A stretch of 64,000 nucleotides of DNA from Sebastes aleutianus (taxonomy: Eukaryota; Chordata; Actinopteri; Perciformes; Sebastidae), in the NCBI GenBank assembly GCA_916700875.1, contig CAKAKS010000022.1, forward strand, positions 9,663,013-9,727,012, written 5' to 3'. Each line of letters begins with the position of its first letter. Within the stretch, counting starts at the first letter, position 1. A model generated the notes under the pieces. The model made no database searches. It saw only the letters and a list, made by a program, of their open reading frames with translations, and was not told where the DNA came from. Both the position numbers and the translations under genes were made by a program. Positions 40,501 to 53,455 of the stretch are shown here, one piece after another.

Positions 40501-43500
40501 CCACAATCCCTGCAGCCGCCCCCCTACTGAAAGTGCTTACGGAAACATGCACGTGTATATGCTACATGTGTGTGTTCATGCACACGCTCACTGCAATCCA
40601 TACAGAGGCTTTTCAGTTGCATTACAGATCTCCTGGCAACCACATGGAGCTGTTTCACATGTGAAACGGGTGGTTATAAATAACCAGTTCATAGCAACCA
40701 GGGGAAGAGGGAAGAAATAGTTGTGATTTGGCAGAAGTAATGCACGTTTTACAGGAATTATGCTTCTCCAGGCTGCACGTAAGCGAACGTACATGGGTCT
40801 CGTTCACACACGTTCAAATCACATGTGGGTTTCTTTCATACCGGTACCGATTATCACGTTTAGCAAACCACAATGTAAAGACAATGTGGAAGAAATCAGG
40901 AAATGGAAATAAATTTCACCCTGGAGATGCATTAAGGAGAGGGAATACGTTTTGTAGCAGATCGAAAATGCAGTCTGAAAGAATGTGCATCCTCCTATAA
41001 CTTTTGCTAGGAAAGTACTAACATCTCCCTATTCACCAAGCTTATTAGTTATGATCTATGATCTCTGAAGTATCTACAAAATAAAATACTCAATGATAGG
41101 GCGGAGACTGAGAGAGAGCAAGTATATTTGTCTAATTGCTAGTCAAAATATCTCATAACACTTATACATAATCATCTAACAAGTAACATTCGGAATCTTA
41201 AGTGAAAAAATACTACTTTTACTTCCTAATACTAGTGAAATACAGCTCAACATGAGTTTTTCCAGCTAATTTCAAGATCTCTTTTCATCTTGTAAGGCCT
41301 AAATATTCCATTTTATTTCAAGAAATCTTAACAAAGCATAATTTCACTTGTTTCATCGAAGCAAAAACATCTCCTATTCATTGTTTTTTGGCCTGTTTCC
41401 CAGTGAGGGGGTTACATATTTTGGCAGGCTGCATGTCCCTCGTGGTAGGACAAGTACTTTAATTAGTGTGTGTTATGAAAAGTGCTATGTAAACGCAATG
41501 CATTATTATCATGATGATTATTATGATTATTATTATTCATCTTTTAAGGAGGGGGGGATTCAGAATCATTTGTAACAATATCAAAAGGTAGGCTTTCATT
41601 TGCAATGAAACTGTGAATTACAGGAATACAATATTGTTTACAAAGCTGCATTCAGTTTAAGTAGATGTATCTGAGGTGAGCAATGTCTTAAACTGATTAT
41701 AATCCAGATGTTGCAGTAAAGACCACATAATTGAATGAATGAATGAACAAATTCCTTACAAAAGGTTGAATTACAGAGTGTCTGGATCTAGCTTACAAAT
41801 AGTAACATAGGATGACCAAGTCATCATAATCATAATCATAATCAAATATGTGATTGTCTTGGTTTTTCAGTAGACATTCTCAATTCAGTGCAATGAATAA
41901 GTTCAATAACACATACAGAAGAATAAAAGCGTTTATTTTTGATAGATATGTTACTTTGCAAAACCTCCTTGATAAAAGAACAACATTAAAACGATAAACT
42001 TAACAATCCACATTTCGCTATTTTTCATTTATTTAGGTGAAATCAAAGCGTAATAATTTAGGTCCACCTTCACTGAATGCATGCACACTTCCCATTAGAG
42101 GGTAAGTGCCTTAGCTCCTCTACAAGCCTCTGTAACCTCCAACGGTTACCCATAACACCCTCCTCTGTGTGCTTTTCCGAAGACGTTTACGTGTTTCTCT
42201 GCAAAAGCATGATTTCTGTTGAAAGTTGAAAGTGCAAAGTTTGATAAATTACTGTACATTTGTGTCCAAGTTTGGGTTGTTGTTTTACAGGAATTTGTTG
42301 CACTGTCACTTGTAGTTTAGGTCAGCCAAGATAAAGCGTTAATCCTTATGATTTTCACATTTTGAATAATACCACTTTCAACTTGTGCTCGGTAAAGTAC
42401 TGATTATTTGCTACCTAACAAACTATGTAAACACAAAATTAGATTTGTGTTTACATACTCAGTCGTAGTACCAAGAGACAAAGATTGATAAATGTCTGTT
42501 CAATGAGCAGCCAGCAGATCTCCACTACGGTTGCCAATGGATGCGTTACATCACCTGAAAGCCCTCTCGACACAATTCACGAGACACTGAAGCACAAATT
42601 CAATCCACCGCTGCAGCGCACCACAGTCCCCCCGCTCTCGCCTCTACTTAATAAATCACACACACTGAACCTACAGCGATCTCCCCTCCCCGCATACACA
42701 CTCACAGTCCACAGACACTCTTTGACCCCCCACTCTCCCTCTGACTATTGTTTCTGTATGTTGTTCTCTATATTTAATGCATGCTGGACCCTCTCAGTCA
42801 GGTCATGGTTGTCCAGAACGCCAGGTATGTGACTTGACCACTTTGGTACTTTGGTTCTGTTTTGGTTGAAATTTGGTTTGTCAGTTTGGTGAAGGTGACA
42901 AAATTGTTTTTTCTAACTGATCGGAAGCTTGTTGATACAAATCAGTTTGTCCCACTAACTCCCCTTAAATTGTGCATTTATCCCTGGTCCCCATATTCTC
43001 ATGATGTTCACTCACCTTTAGGTTTACGAGGAGTTGAATCCCTAAATATTAACATCTTCCCATCTCTTTAACATAAACTTATATCCCCCTGTGCTGACAA
43101 TTCCCAGCTAACTGTTGTGTGTTCCTGGTAGATGGTCTGTTTCTGTTCCTAACCATTGTTATCTGATATCCTAACATTGAACCCGACACCCTTTAGTTTG
43201 TCCCCTGTTTTGTGATTAAACTCCCTCAGTGATGTCCTACATCGTGCCCTGACATCGTACTGTACCTCCCTGACGCCCCGCCACATTCAACACACATTAT
43301 TTTGCTCCGCAGTCCTTATTCATCCCATTGTTTTCCCAATATACGGTAAATTGTCCTCGTCTTTGCCAAACTAACTCCTACAGACTTATTCATATCCTCC
43401 AGTCTTAAAATCTACACACTGCAAAAAACATCCATCTGAACAAGTCATTCATTCTGTTTCCAGTGAGTCTGCTGTGATGTAAAAATATGTTTTTTCCTCA

Positions 43501-46500
43501 AAACAGGTGAAATAAGTAGTCAGTGAAGTCCGATTATGCCATTGTTTCTTATGCAAATTGACTTTTTAAAGTTTTTTTTTCCTTCTTTTGTTTGTAATCT
43601 GCAAAATAATTTGCACGATTGAGTTACTGGCACTTAAAAAACAAGAATTTAATCAGAAATAGTTCAACCTCTCGTTCCATACTGGCATACATTTTCACTT
43701 GTTTTAGGACATCAACATTTTATGAGACTAAATGACTTGATGGACGTCAAAGTGGACTTTTTTTGCAGCGCGTCCTGACATCGTACCCTGCCGTCCATGC
43801 ACGTAGGCCCCATACATTGTTCCCGTCCAAACAATGTGCATCACATTCATTCTCTCCCTTTCTTCTGTCTACATTATACACCCTATATACTGCATTGTGG
43901 TGGCCCACTGTCCTTCGGGGCTTTTGCATGTCTGTGACCACAAGTGTGTCTTGTTGTGATGTGTTCCCTCCAGTGCTGAAAACAAGAGGAGGTCCAAACA
44001 CGCAGGCAAGAGTCTCAACCCCGAGTGGAACCAGACTGTCATCTATAAAAACATCCATCTGGAGCAAGTATGTCATCATGCAGGCATAGCTGCACGCGTT
44101 CACAGACCTGGGTCATATTATCTTAAATGAATAGTTTGGGTGTTTTGAAGTGGGGTTGTATGAGGTACTTATCCACAGTCAGTGTATTACCTACAGTAGA
44201 TGACGGTCGGCACGCCACCAATTTGGAGAAGCAGACAGGAGTTACCGCACGGATGCAAAGCAATGTACTGCTGTGGACGGGGCCGGCAGCAAAACATACT
44301 TTAGCCACCAAAAAGAAAGACTCACTTAAAGAAATAGACATCAGTTTAAGTGTACTTTATATTTAGAATATTTTCACTGCTTCAACTTGCCGTGAGACAG
44401 CTATACAATCTATGTTTCCGACAGGGAACTGAAGCCGTAGCTCTTTTGCCAAAGCAACCAGACTCCATTGAAAAAATCTGTAATTTTACCTCGCAGAACA
44501 CTGGGGTTGCTGGTCTACCGCTGCCTCGATCGGTTAGTTTGTTTGTGTTAATGTGTGACTCTTGGATACGAACTAACATGGTGTCCACACAGCAGTACAT
44601 TGCTTAGTTTCCTAACCGATCAAGGCAGCGGTAGACCAGCAACCCCTGTGTTCTGCGAGGTAAAATTACAGTTTTTTTCAGTGGAGTCTGGTGGCTTTGG
44701 AGAGCTTGAGAACATAGATAACGGCTTCAGTTCCCCGTCAGAAACATAGACTGTACAGCTGTCTCATGGCAAGGTAAACAACTGAAAATGTTCTAAATAT
44801 AGCGTACACTTAAACTGATATTGATTTCTTTAGGTGAGCCTTTCTTGTAGGTGGCTAAAATGTGTTTTTCTGCCGGCCATGTCCACAGCAGTACTTTGCT
44901 TTGCTTCCGTGCAATAACTCCGTACTGCGGGTGTGTCGACTGTCATCTACTCTAGGTAATACACTGACTATGGATAAGTACCTCATACAACCCCACTTCA
45001 AAGCTATCCCCTTAAATGTTTGACAGTGTGATTTAGAGATTGTGTATTATTAACTTGACAAATTATAGTGTAGTGTGCTTTCTATAACTCTACAATAGTC
45101 ATTGCATGTAAGGCTTTTTGCCTTACAAAACACTGACTATTGTAGAGAACTCACAAAGGGCCAACTTCCATGTGAAAATGATGATATTGTCTTTTCTCTC
45201 TGCTGGCATGCTGACTAGCATTGTGGCCATTGGTTTGAGCAGAGCAGATGGATATTGCCATTGGGATTTAATTATAGCGTTTTAGATCCCATTTTAGATT
45301 CACTGGACCCGTATCAGTCACAGCAAATTTATGCACTTCTGTTGTCTGTTTTTTTAAGCTGCTGAATGTTTGCTCCCACTTTAAGATGTTTTTTTCTTAA
45401 AGCTTTAGTTTGCCATTTTATTTTCTGCACTCAGCCAAGATAGTGAGTCACTATGATTAAACTTTATATTTTATATCAGCTGAGGAAGAAGACCCTGGAG
45501 GTGAGCGTGTGGGACTACGACAAGTGTTCCTCTAATGACTTCTTGGGAGAGGTAAACCTCTTTGACTTTAACATTCAGTTCAGTGGTGCACCAATAAGTT
45601 GTTTTATGCATATGCTGCATTAAACGGTTTGTCCCCAGGTCCTTATTGAACTGTCCAACACAACCCAGCTGGACAACGTCCCGCGGTGGCTCCCCCTGAA
45701 GGAGCAGAGCGAGGGGGACCACCACCGGCGCTCCCACTCGAGCCAGGGCCGACACGGCTCCTCTAAACCGTCCTCGCAGCACTCCTCTCCTAAAACCACC
45801 GGCTCCGCGCATGACAATCAGGACTCCCCAAAATCATCTGTCATCAAGAGCCGGAGCCACGGGATCTTTCCGGATCCGGCCAAGGGTAGGACACGATGAA
45901 GTTCCCTCACCTGCTTGTCATCCCCTAACAACCGTCTGCTGCTTCTGTTTCCCTCTTCTTCTTCTTCTTCTACTCTGTCTTTCTTCAAACTTTGTCCTCT
46001 CTTCCTGTCACTGCTTTCTCTCGTCTTCCTCTGTCTCACAGTCTTTTCTTTCAACCAGCACCCTTTTTATGCACATTTTTGCTCACCCATCGTAGCTTCA
46101 GCTTCATGCTTTTTTGCTTTCCCATGGTCTGTTTTCTCGGTTGCCATGATGTCACCCAGCTCAGAGGCCTAGCCTTAGCTTCCCTCCATCTTTCTTCTAA
46201 CACAGAGGGCACATGGCCGTGGAAGGCTTTGAATGCTCCCCCTAATATAGAAAAATAACAAATTTAATGAGGATGCTTGAAGATCATAGATGTAAATAAG
46301 GCAGTTGCTATGCTATTTATTCAACACAGGTGGTACACAAATGTAACAGCCTGTAAGTGCACAAAAGTAAATAATTGGTAATGTTGATGAATCTGGTTGT
46401 TTTAGACACGCAGGTGCCCGCTATCGAGAAATCTCACAGTAGCCCCGGCACATCGAAGCCTTCCCCGTCCGAGGGCCAGAGCCAAAGCCACGGACACAGC

Positions 46501-49500
46501 CAACACTCTCGCTCGCACGGCGCTTCACGCTCCAGCAAAAACGCCGCGCGGCAACACCATCAGGATGGCGGCGCCGGACGTGGAGGCGCTGCCGTAGCAA
46601 CGGGCGATGCCCCGCAGCAGCAGCCGCAGCAGCAGCAGCAGCCGCAGCAGCCGCAGCAGCCGCAGCCGCAGCCGCCGCAACGCCTCCAACCAAGTAAACC
46701 AAGACGCAAATAAAGCCCACGCAGCATGGCCTCCTCGCACTCATCTGTTCAACCTTCTGTTATTTTCTTTTAGTTTCCTTTTTCTATTCTCGGTTTCCCC
46801 TCACCCTCCTTTACACCCTCTGGTCCTCCCCCCCCCAAACCCCGTTGTATTCAGTGTGTCAACCTCTCACCGCTTCTCTTCTGTATGCACTCACAAGTGT
46901 GTAGAGCCAGTCACCTGTACTGTAGCACCACCACGCTGTCTTTGACCTTAAGTTTGACCCTTTTTTCTATGAACCCAAAGAGGCAGGCCAGTTCTGACTA
47001 CTTAAAACTACCATTAAAAAAATAAAGTAAACAGGCTCTATCTTGTTCTTCTAATACGACTTTAATATGAAGTTAAACAGAAAAAAACACTTTTAGGTTT
47101 TGCTGTTTTGCAATTTAAATACATTAACTTTACTTGGGATGACAGTAAGGGAAAAAAATCTAAAAAAAGAAACCGCAAAGTTGCAGGACATATTGTGAAG
47201 GAACAAATCAAAATCTGTCAATTACTGTCAGAACACAGCGACATCTCCAGCTCTCTCAAAATGACAAGCAAATTATCAATTTTGCTGCTACAAGTTCAGT
47301 TACTAAATGGAGCAGAGATGTTTCTGTCGCCAGCTAGCAGTTCAAATATTCTGGATTTATTGATCCGAACAAAAAAAAAAAACAGAAGAAAGTTGCAATC
47401 CCACTCCCTTCCCCAAATATCATTAACCTCTTTTTTGAGTTATTTTTTATTTCCTTTTTTGTCAACAAACAACGACCAGCTTTTCTGAAGCTCCTCCACT
47501 GAGATGGCTGTGCATGCAGTCCGCTGACCCCCCCCACCCTGTTTTTGTTTGAACAAACTACCGGACTCACACTGCACCTCAGTAGATGCTGCACACCCCC
47601 GCCTCCTCTTAGTGACATGCAGGAGTCGGGGCGAATGTGCACCGCACACTGTGGCTGCATGTGATTGACAGTCAAGCTGGTTGCCATGGTGAAGATAAAC
47701 CGCTCTCTGAATCTCCCCATCTCCCCTCCTCCTTCCATCTTAAACTTCGACCCCCATGACCTTTGTTTCCTGGCGTTGACCCCCCCATCCCCCTTACCCC
47801 CCCCTCCCTCCCATCCTTGACGCCTGACCTTCACCTGCGAAAACAAACACATCCAGGCCAAAGAGGCCGCCTCTCACTGAGGCACCAGAGACACAGCGTA
47901 GTGGGCGTGCTCACCATTCAGAGAGCCCAGTCTGACTGGCTGCCTGCCCTGCCATCGGTTGTGTCGGCCAAAGGGAGCAGAGCAGACGGCAGACACCTGA
48001 CCCTCAGGAAAGCCGTGTCAGAGGAGAGGCCGCAGAGCACCGGAGGTGAGCGTTTTCCCCCCCGAGAGAGTCTCCTCTCTGTCGTGTGACTGAAGCGCAG
48101 AGAGAGTGAAAGAAGGAGAGGATGCGATACTAACGCACACCTGCAGAAAAAGAGAGGGGAGTCTTACAAGCTAACAGGAAGACAGAGAGAAAGTTGCACT
48201 CACATCACACCAGAGATCCATGCAGCGAGACGCGCTTTCCTAATGGCCAAAGCTCACTAATACCAGGAAATGAATGTCTCAAACTGATTCACTGGGAGTG
48301 TGCCACTGCGACATCCGCTGCGTCACGACTCCCACCGCTCTATTGCTTCATTGAACTGGTATTACTGAGCTATCAATGACGAGTGTTGAGCGGCCTGAAA
48401 GGAAAACGTGTCGGCATTGGATTCTGTTCTGCACCACATCCACGCATCTCACATCATTCATACTCTATCACACTGCCTGACCAGCTGTTTGACAGTTTAT
48501 TTCTTAAAGAATAATAAAATATGTGGCATATAAACAGTTTTTTTTTTTGAAAAAAACATTTATGAAAAAAAGGTACATTTATAAACATCCTTTAAAACTC
48601 ATCCAGATGTGAAACTTGATTTTTAAACTACTGCTAAGATTGAGATTATTATTATCAATAGTTCATATAGATGACTAACAATGTCAGTAGGGTCTACGTG
48701 CCTCTTGTTTACATAAACATATATATGTGATGTTTATTTGTCTGTTTCATGTTAAAGCTTTATATGTGATACTGTCTTGTCTTTGTCTGAGAGAGACTCT
48801 AAGTATTTGTTCATATGCTTCTTGTGTGCTGATTCATTACAATCCAGTCTTTTTGTGCTTTAAATAAAAACCTCCCTTCTGACTGCAACATGATTATGAT
48901 GGATTTTAGCTGCCGCAGATATTAACTAATGCTTCTTGGCCCCAGTTTTTACAATCTTGGATCCGGCAGAGGTGCAATTTTTCTTCCTGTCTCTTTGTCG
49001 TGATGGGTGTGGTCGTATCTCTGCACAGCTCGGTCGAGCTACAGATCCGGCGATGCCCCGGTCACAGCGGCGTCGTTGGACAGCGGCCTGAGCGGCAGCG
49101 CCTACAGCCTATTGGACGAGGAAGGAGAGACGAACGAGGTGGACAGTGCCATCTTCCAGGTGCCCCGACTGTGAGTCAGCTTATTCAATACATGTATCTT
49201 AAAAAAAGCCTCACATTCACCTTTTGGATGTGCTATAAATGTATATATAAACTGCTGCTTTCAGTACGCCCAGACACTCGCCCATAAGATATACAGATCA
49301 ATACATCAAACTGTTGTGTAGTTGTGTAATTTCCAGGATTTTGTTTCCCCTCTCTTTAGTGGAAAGATCCCAAACGGCACAGACGCGATGAAATCATCAA
49401 TGGGACATGGTGACACTGAAGGTGAGACGTACAAAACATGTATGTGTGTTTATCTTGATGCCTTGTAGTATTAAAATCCTCACATCACACTACTAAATGC

Positions 49501-50236
49501 ATCTTTAACAGTTTAAGGCTGCCGATATGGAGGACGGAACCTGCCAAAATCAGAAATAAATTAAGAAGTAAATGACTCTATACATAAATAAATAAATAAA
49601 TAAATGTCATTAAATGTAGTTGAGATAATATTAAAAATAAATGTAGCCATTAATTAATTGATAAAATGTGACCTAAATTGATATTTCTGTATTAATTTGC
49701 TCTTTTATTTATTTATCTTTGTATTAATTCCCTTATTTATTTATTTTTACAACTCAAAGACATTCAGTTTACTGTCAGAAAGGAGTAAAGAAACCAGAAA
49801 ATATTCACATTTACCGGATTTAAGTGGTAAATTTTGACCTTTTTTGTTCTTAACAAATTCCTCAAATAGTGTGATTAATTTAATAATTGACAACTGATCA
49901 ATTAATTGATTAATTGTTCCAGGTCTACTATTAACTAGTTAATTAATCTACAGGTTATTTGCTGATTTTTGTCATTTCACCTTCCTGCCTGAGATGTTTT
50001 GAGTCATGTAATTATGACTAATGCAAAAGATACAAAGATGACCTTAAAAAAGCTAGAAAGAGGTTTTATTATCTCACTTTCACATTTACAACAAAGTGTG
50101 AGACAGACGCTTAACACACACACGGATGAACACATTAACACTTACTCTTATCCGCATGGCTTCTTCATCTCTTTATCATCTGCTCTCTGTTCCCTCAGTG
50201 TTTTTCTGTGTCAATGTGTCTCTCTCTTCTGCTCAT

Positions 50237-50280
<44 letters not shown>

Positions 50281-53200
50281 CCACACACACACTCTTGTTG
50301 GGTGCTGTTGACCCAGCTTTCAAAACTGTCATTTCAATTCAGTTTCCAAGGCAACCAGAAGCGAGGCAGAGCTCCTCATAACTTCTCCCCATCCTTGTTA
50401 AACAAATAAATGCGATTGCGTGCAGGCCATGTTTGATATCACTTCTCGTGAGGGTACACTTTGTGTCCAGCAGAGGGCAGTCGTACACGCAGAGGAGGCC
50501 TCATTTCAAAGAGGGAGTAAGAGGACAGAGTATAGTAGTATGTATATATAACTGTGTAGCTGATTCAATGTGTTTGTGTGTGTGTGTATTCAGGTAAGTC
50601 CCAGGTAATGGGGGAGATAAAGATCGCTCTGAAGAAGGAGGTTAAGACGGAGGGAGATCAGCTGGTCCTTGAGATTCTTCAATGTCGCAACATCACCTAC
50701 AAGTTCAAGTCTCCAGACCACCTGCCTGGTAATGGAAAAAAAACAAACTATACACCTTCCCATGTATGCTTAGACAACACACACACAAACAACAATAATT
50801 TTGATAAGTTTTCAACATGCAGGACTTTTCAAAAAATTATAGTTTCTTAATTTGTGGAAAGTCTCTTCACAGCATTTCAAACACAATTATATGTGATGCG
50901 TATCATTTTCATCATCTTAATATTTGACAGCTGGGAGGCCCACACAGCCCACTCTGTTTAGAGAGACTGGCATCTGACATACCACAGAATGCTTTGCCAG
51001 TTTTTTCTAGATTCAGAACCACAGGTGTCGTGATCGTGTTTTCCAGCCAACATTCCCTTGGAAAGCAGCATTAGGCATATACTTAACCTATAGACTCCAA
51101 TAATATACTGTATATACTGTATGTGCAAGGTTTGAAATGCCATTAAGACAGGAGTAGCTTGCACACAAACACGTAACTGTGGACAAGGCAGGAGTGCGAT
51201 GTGTCACTATGTGTGCGACCATCACCAGCAGTGAATATCAAGAGATTTGAGAAAAGGTCACGTCTGACGAAGATCCAAGTAAGATCGAAACGTAATCAAT
51301 AACAATATTGTAACATGGAGTAGTGTGCAGGCGTTACCTTTTTATTTACTGACACTGTTCTGATAGTCTCGCATCTATGTGATGAGTCCATAATCAATCT
51401 TCTTTCACTTTTGATTAACACCCAAGATGAAAACATAATGTTAATACTGTAACTTGTAGTTTATAAAACCACTAACCAGCGGTATCTACAGTATAAACAA
51501 CATTATTTCGATTCCATGTGAACACTGGACAGACGTGTCTCTGGTGTACACGGCAACATCAGACTTCTCTTCCTTGGATAAAGCGCAGATTGCCGCCCAC
51601 CTCGCCTCCTCTTATAATATTTACATCCTATAATACCCAAGCTGCCTGCCACTCGCTTGATTTGCTTCCAGATGGGATCTGTGCACACAAAGGTTTATTT
51701 CCATTGACAGTATGTAGAAAGTACAGAATGTGTAGCAGCAGTGACTCATAGCATTAACACTTTATTGTTGGCTGTGTGACTATTTCTAAAGCTGGTATGT
51801 AGAGTTCCTTCTCTAAGTGGCCTTGACTTTCTAAACAAACACCAACGTCTTTGGAGTTACAGCTCTGTTATTGCCCTCTAGTGGCTGCAGAACAAAAATG
51901 TAATTCTATCCATCTGCAATATTAATGAGCAAAACCCATTTTAAACTACAATACAAATGTTGTCTTATATTCACTTTTTCACATTTTTTTCTCCACATAG
52001 GCGCTAATGCAAATTAGGTCACTAATGTTTCTCTCCATAGTTAATTGTTTTTATAATAAATCTGTTATAGGGAGATGAACATTAGTGCCTGGATGTAGGT
52101 TGTGTGTTTGCATAATTCTGTATGCAGGGCTTTTATGTTTCATGTTGCTTTATGGCAATATAAAAAGGGTTTGGTTTGGGTTTCTGTGGTTTTATCTTGT
52201 CATTAAACACTATAAACCTCCAGTATACTGTTATAGCAAAAGTATACACACATTATTTTGACATATTGATTTGACATATTTGACTGAATTCATATATAGA
52301 CAACATACAAAATGGAAAAATAGCTTGAAACAGAAACAATCTGTTTTTATCTCATATATATATATGTATAAAATTGAAACATAATACTTTAAATAAGGAC
52401 ACTAACGCCGGGGCCACACAGCGCGCTTCAGGCTCGCCTGACGGCAGCGTCACGTCGTGGCCGCGTCATGCCCACCTAGGGTGTTCACACTAGACGCGAG
52501 TTACCAACGTCTCGGGAGCGTCTCGGAGCTACCTGTCAGCTGTGTTTTTGCTGTTGCTGACAGCCCTTTCTTTCTACATAGAGTTTGCCTTTTAATGGCC
52601 ATTTAACTTCATAATAAATGTGATTTATATTTATTTAAGACAAAAAAGGGTAAGAACTGTGTGGTAATTTGTAAATATTATTAAAAACAAGCAAATAAAT
52701 GCATACATAAATATTAATATATAGCCCATATAAATCACTCTTTTCTGTCAGTGAAGAGGGATTTATATATATATATATATAAATCCCTCTTCACTGACAG
52801 TGAGGAGGGATTTCTATGGGCTATATATATATATATATATATATATAAATCCCTCTTCATTGACAGTGAAGAGGGATTTCTGTGGGCTATATATTAATAC
52901 AAAAAAATAAATAAATACATTAGTAGTAAGAGAGAGCCTACAGCAATCCCTCTTCACTTTGACTGGCACAGTTTTAAACAACATTTCCAGGGGGTTTCGG
53001 GTTCCTGTTCTACAGCATTCCAGGTTGCGGCTTTTATCGAAAAGGACTTAATTTACATCTGGGGCGGGACAGCAATTTACATTATAAATGCTGATGTTCC
53101 GACATCTCAGGCAACTTGGAGCTTTTCACCACCTTGTTGCTGAACTGCGCCTTGATGGAGAAAAACACCTGAAGTATTTCAGAATGATAAATATAAGTAA

Positions 53201-53365
53201 AGTGGGTTTTTTTTAATTATAAAACAAAGCAAAATAAACAGTTTCGTTATTTGTTAACCTTTAGAAAACGAAAATTATTATTAAATATCTTTAAAAAAAT
53301 TAAATAACACCTCTAAAAGAAAGAACAATAAAGTTACGTGGTGTTTGTTGAGAGAGAGAGAGAGA

Positions 53366-53455
<90 letters not shown>

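Larger units (their letters stand above)
44068..45479 (+). other. Intron between window exons 14 and 15
   Basis: A 1.4-kb intron, mostly the fold-back element at 44123-45015, followed by a small hairpin (45089-45146). Confidence 0.85.

Noticed and set aside
44127..44749. Short open frames inside the fold-back element
   Set aside because: They are mirror images in the two arms and have no homology that I recognise.
46421..46744. Antisense poly-Ala open frame
   Set aside because: It is the reverse of the CAG/CCG Gln/Pro tract of exon 17.
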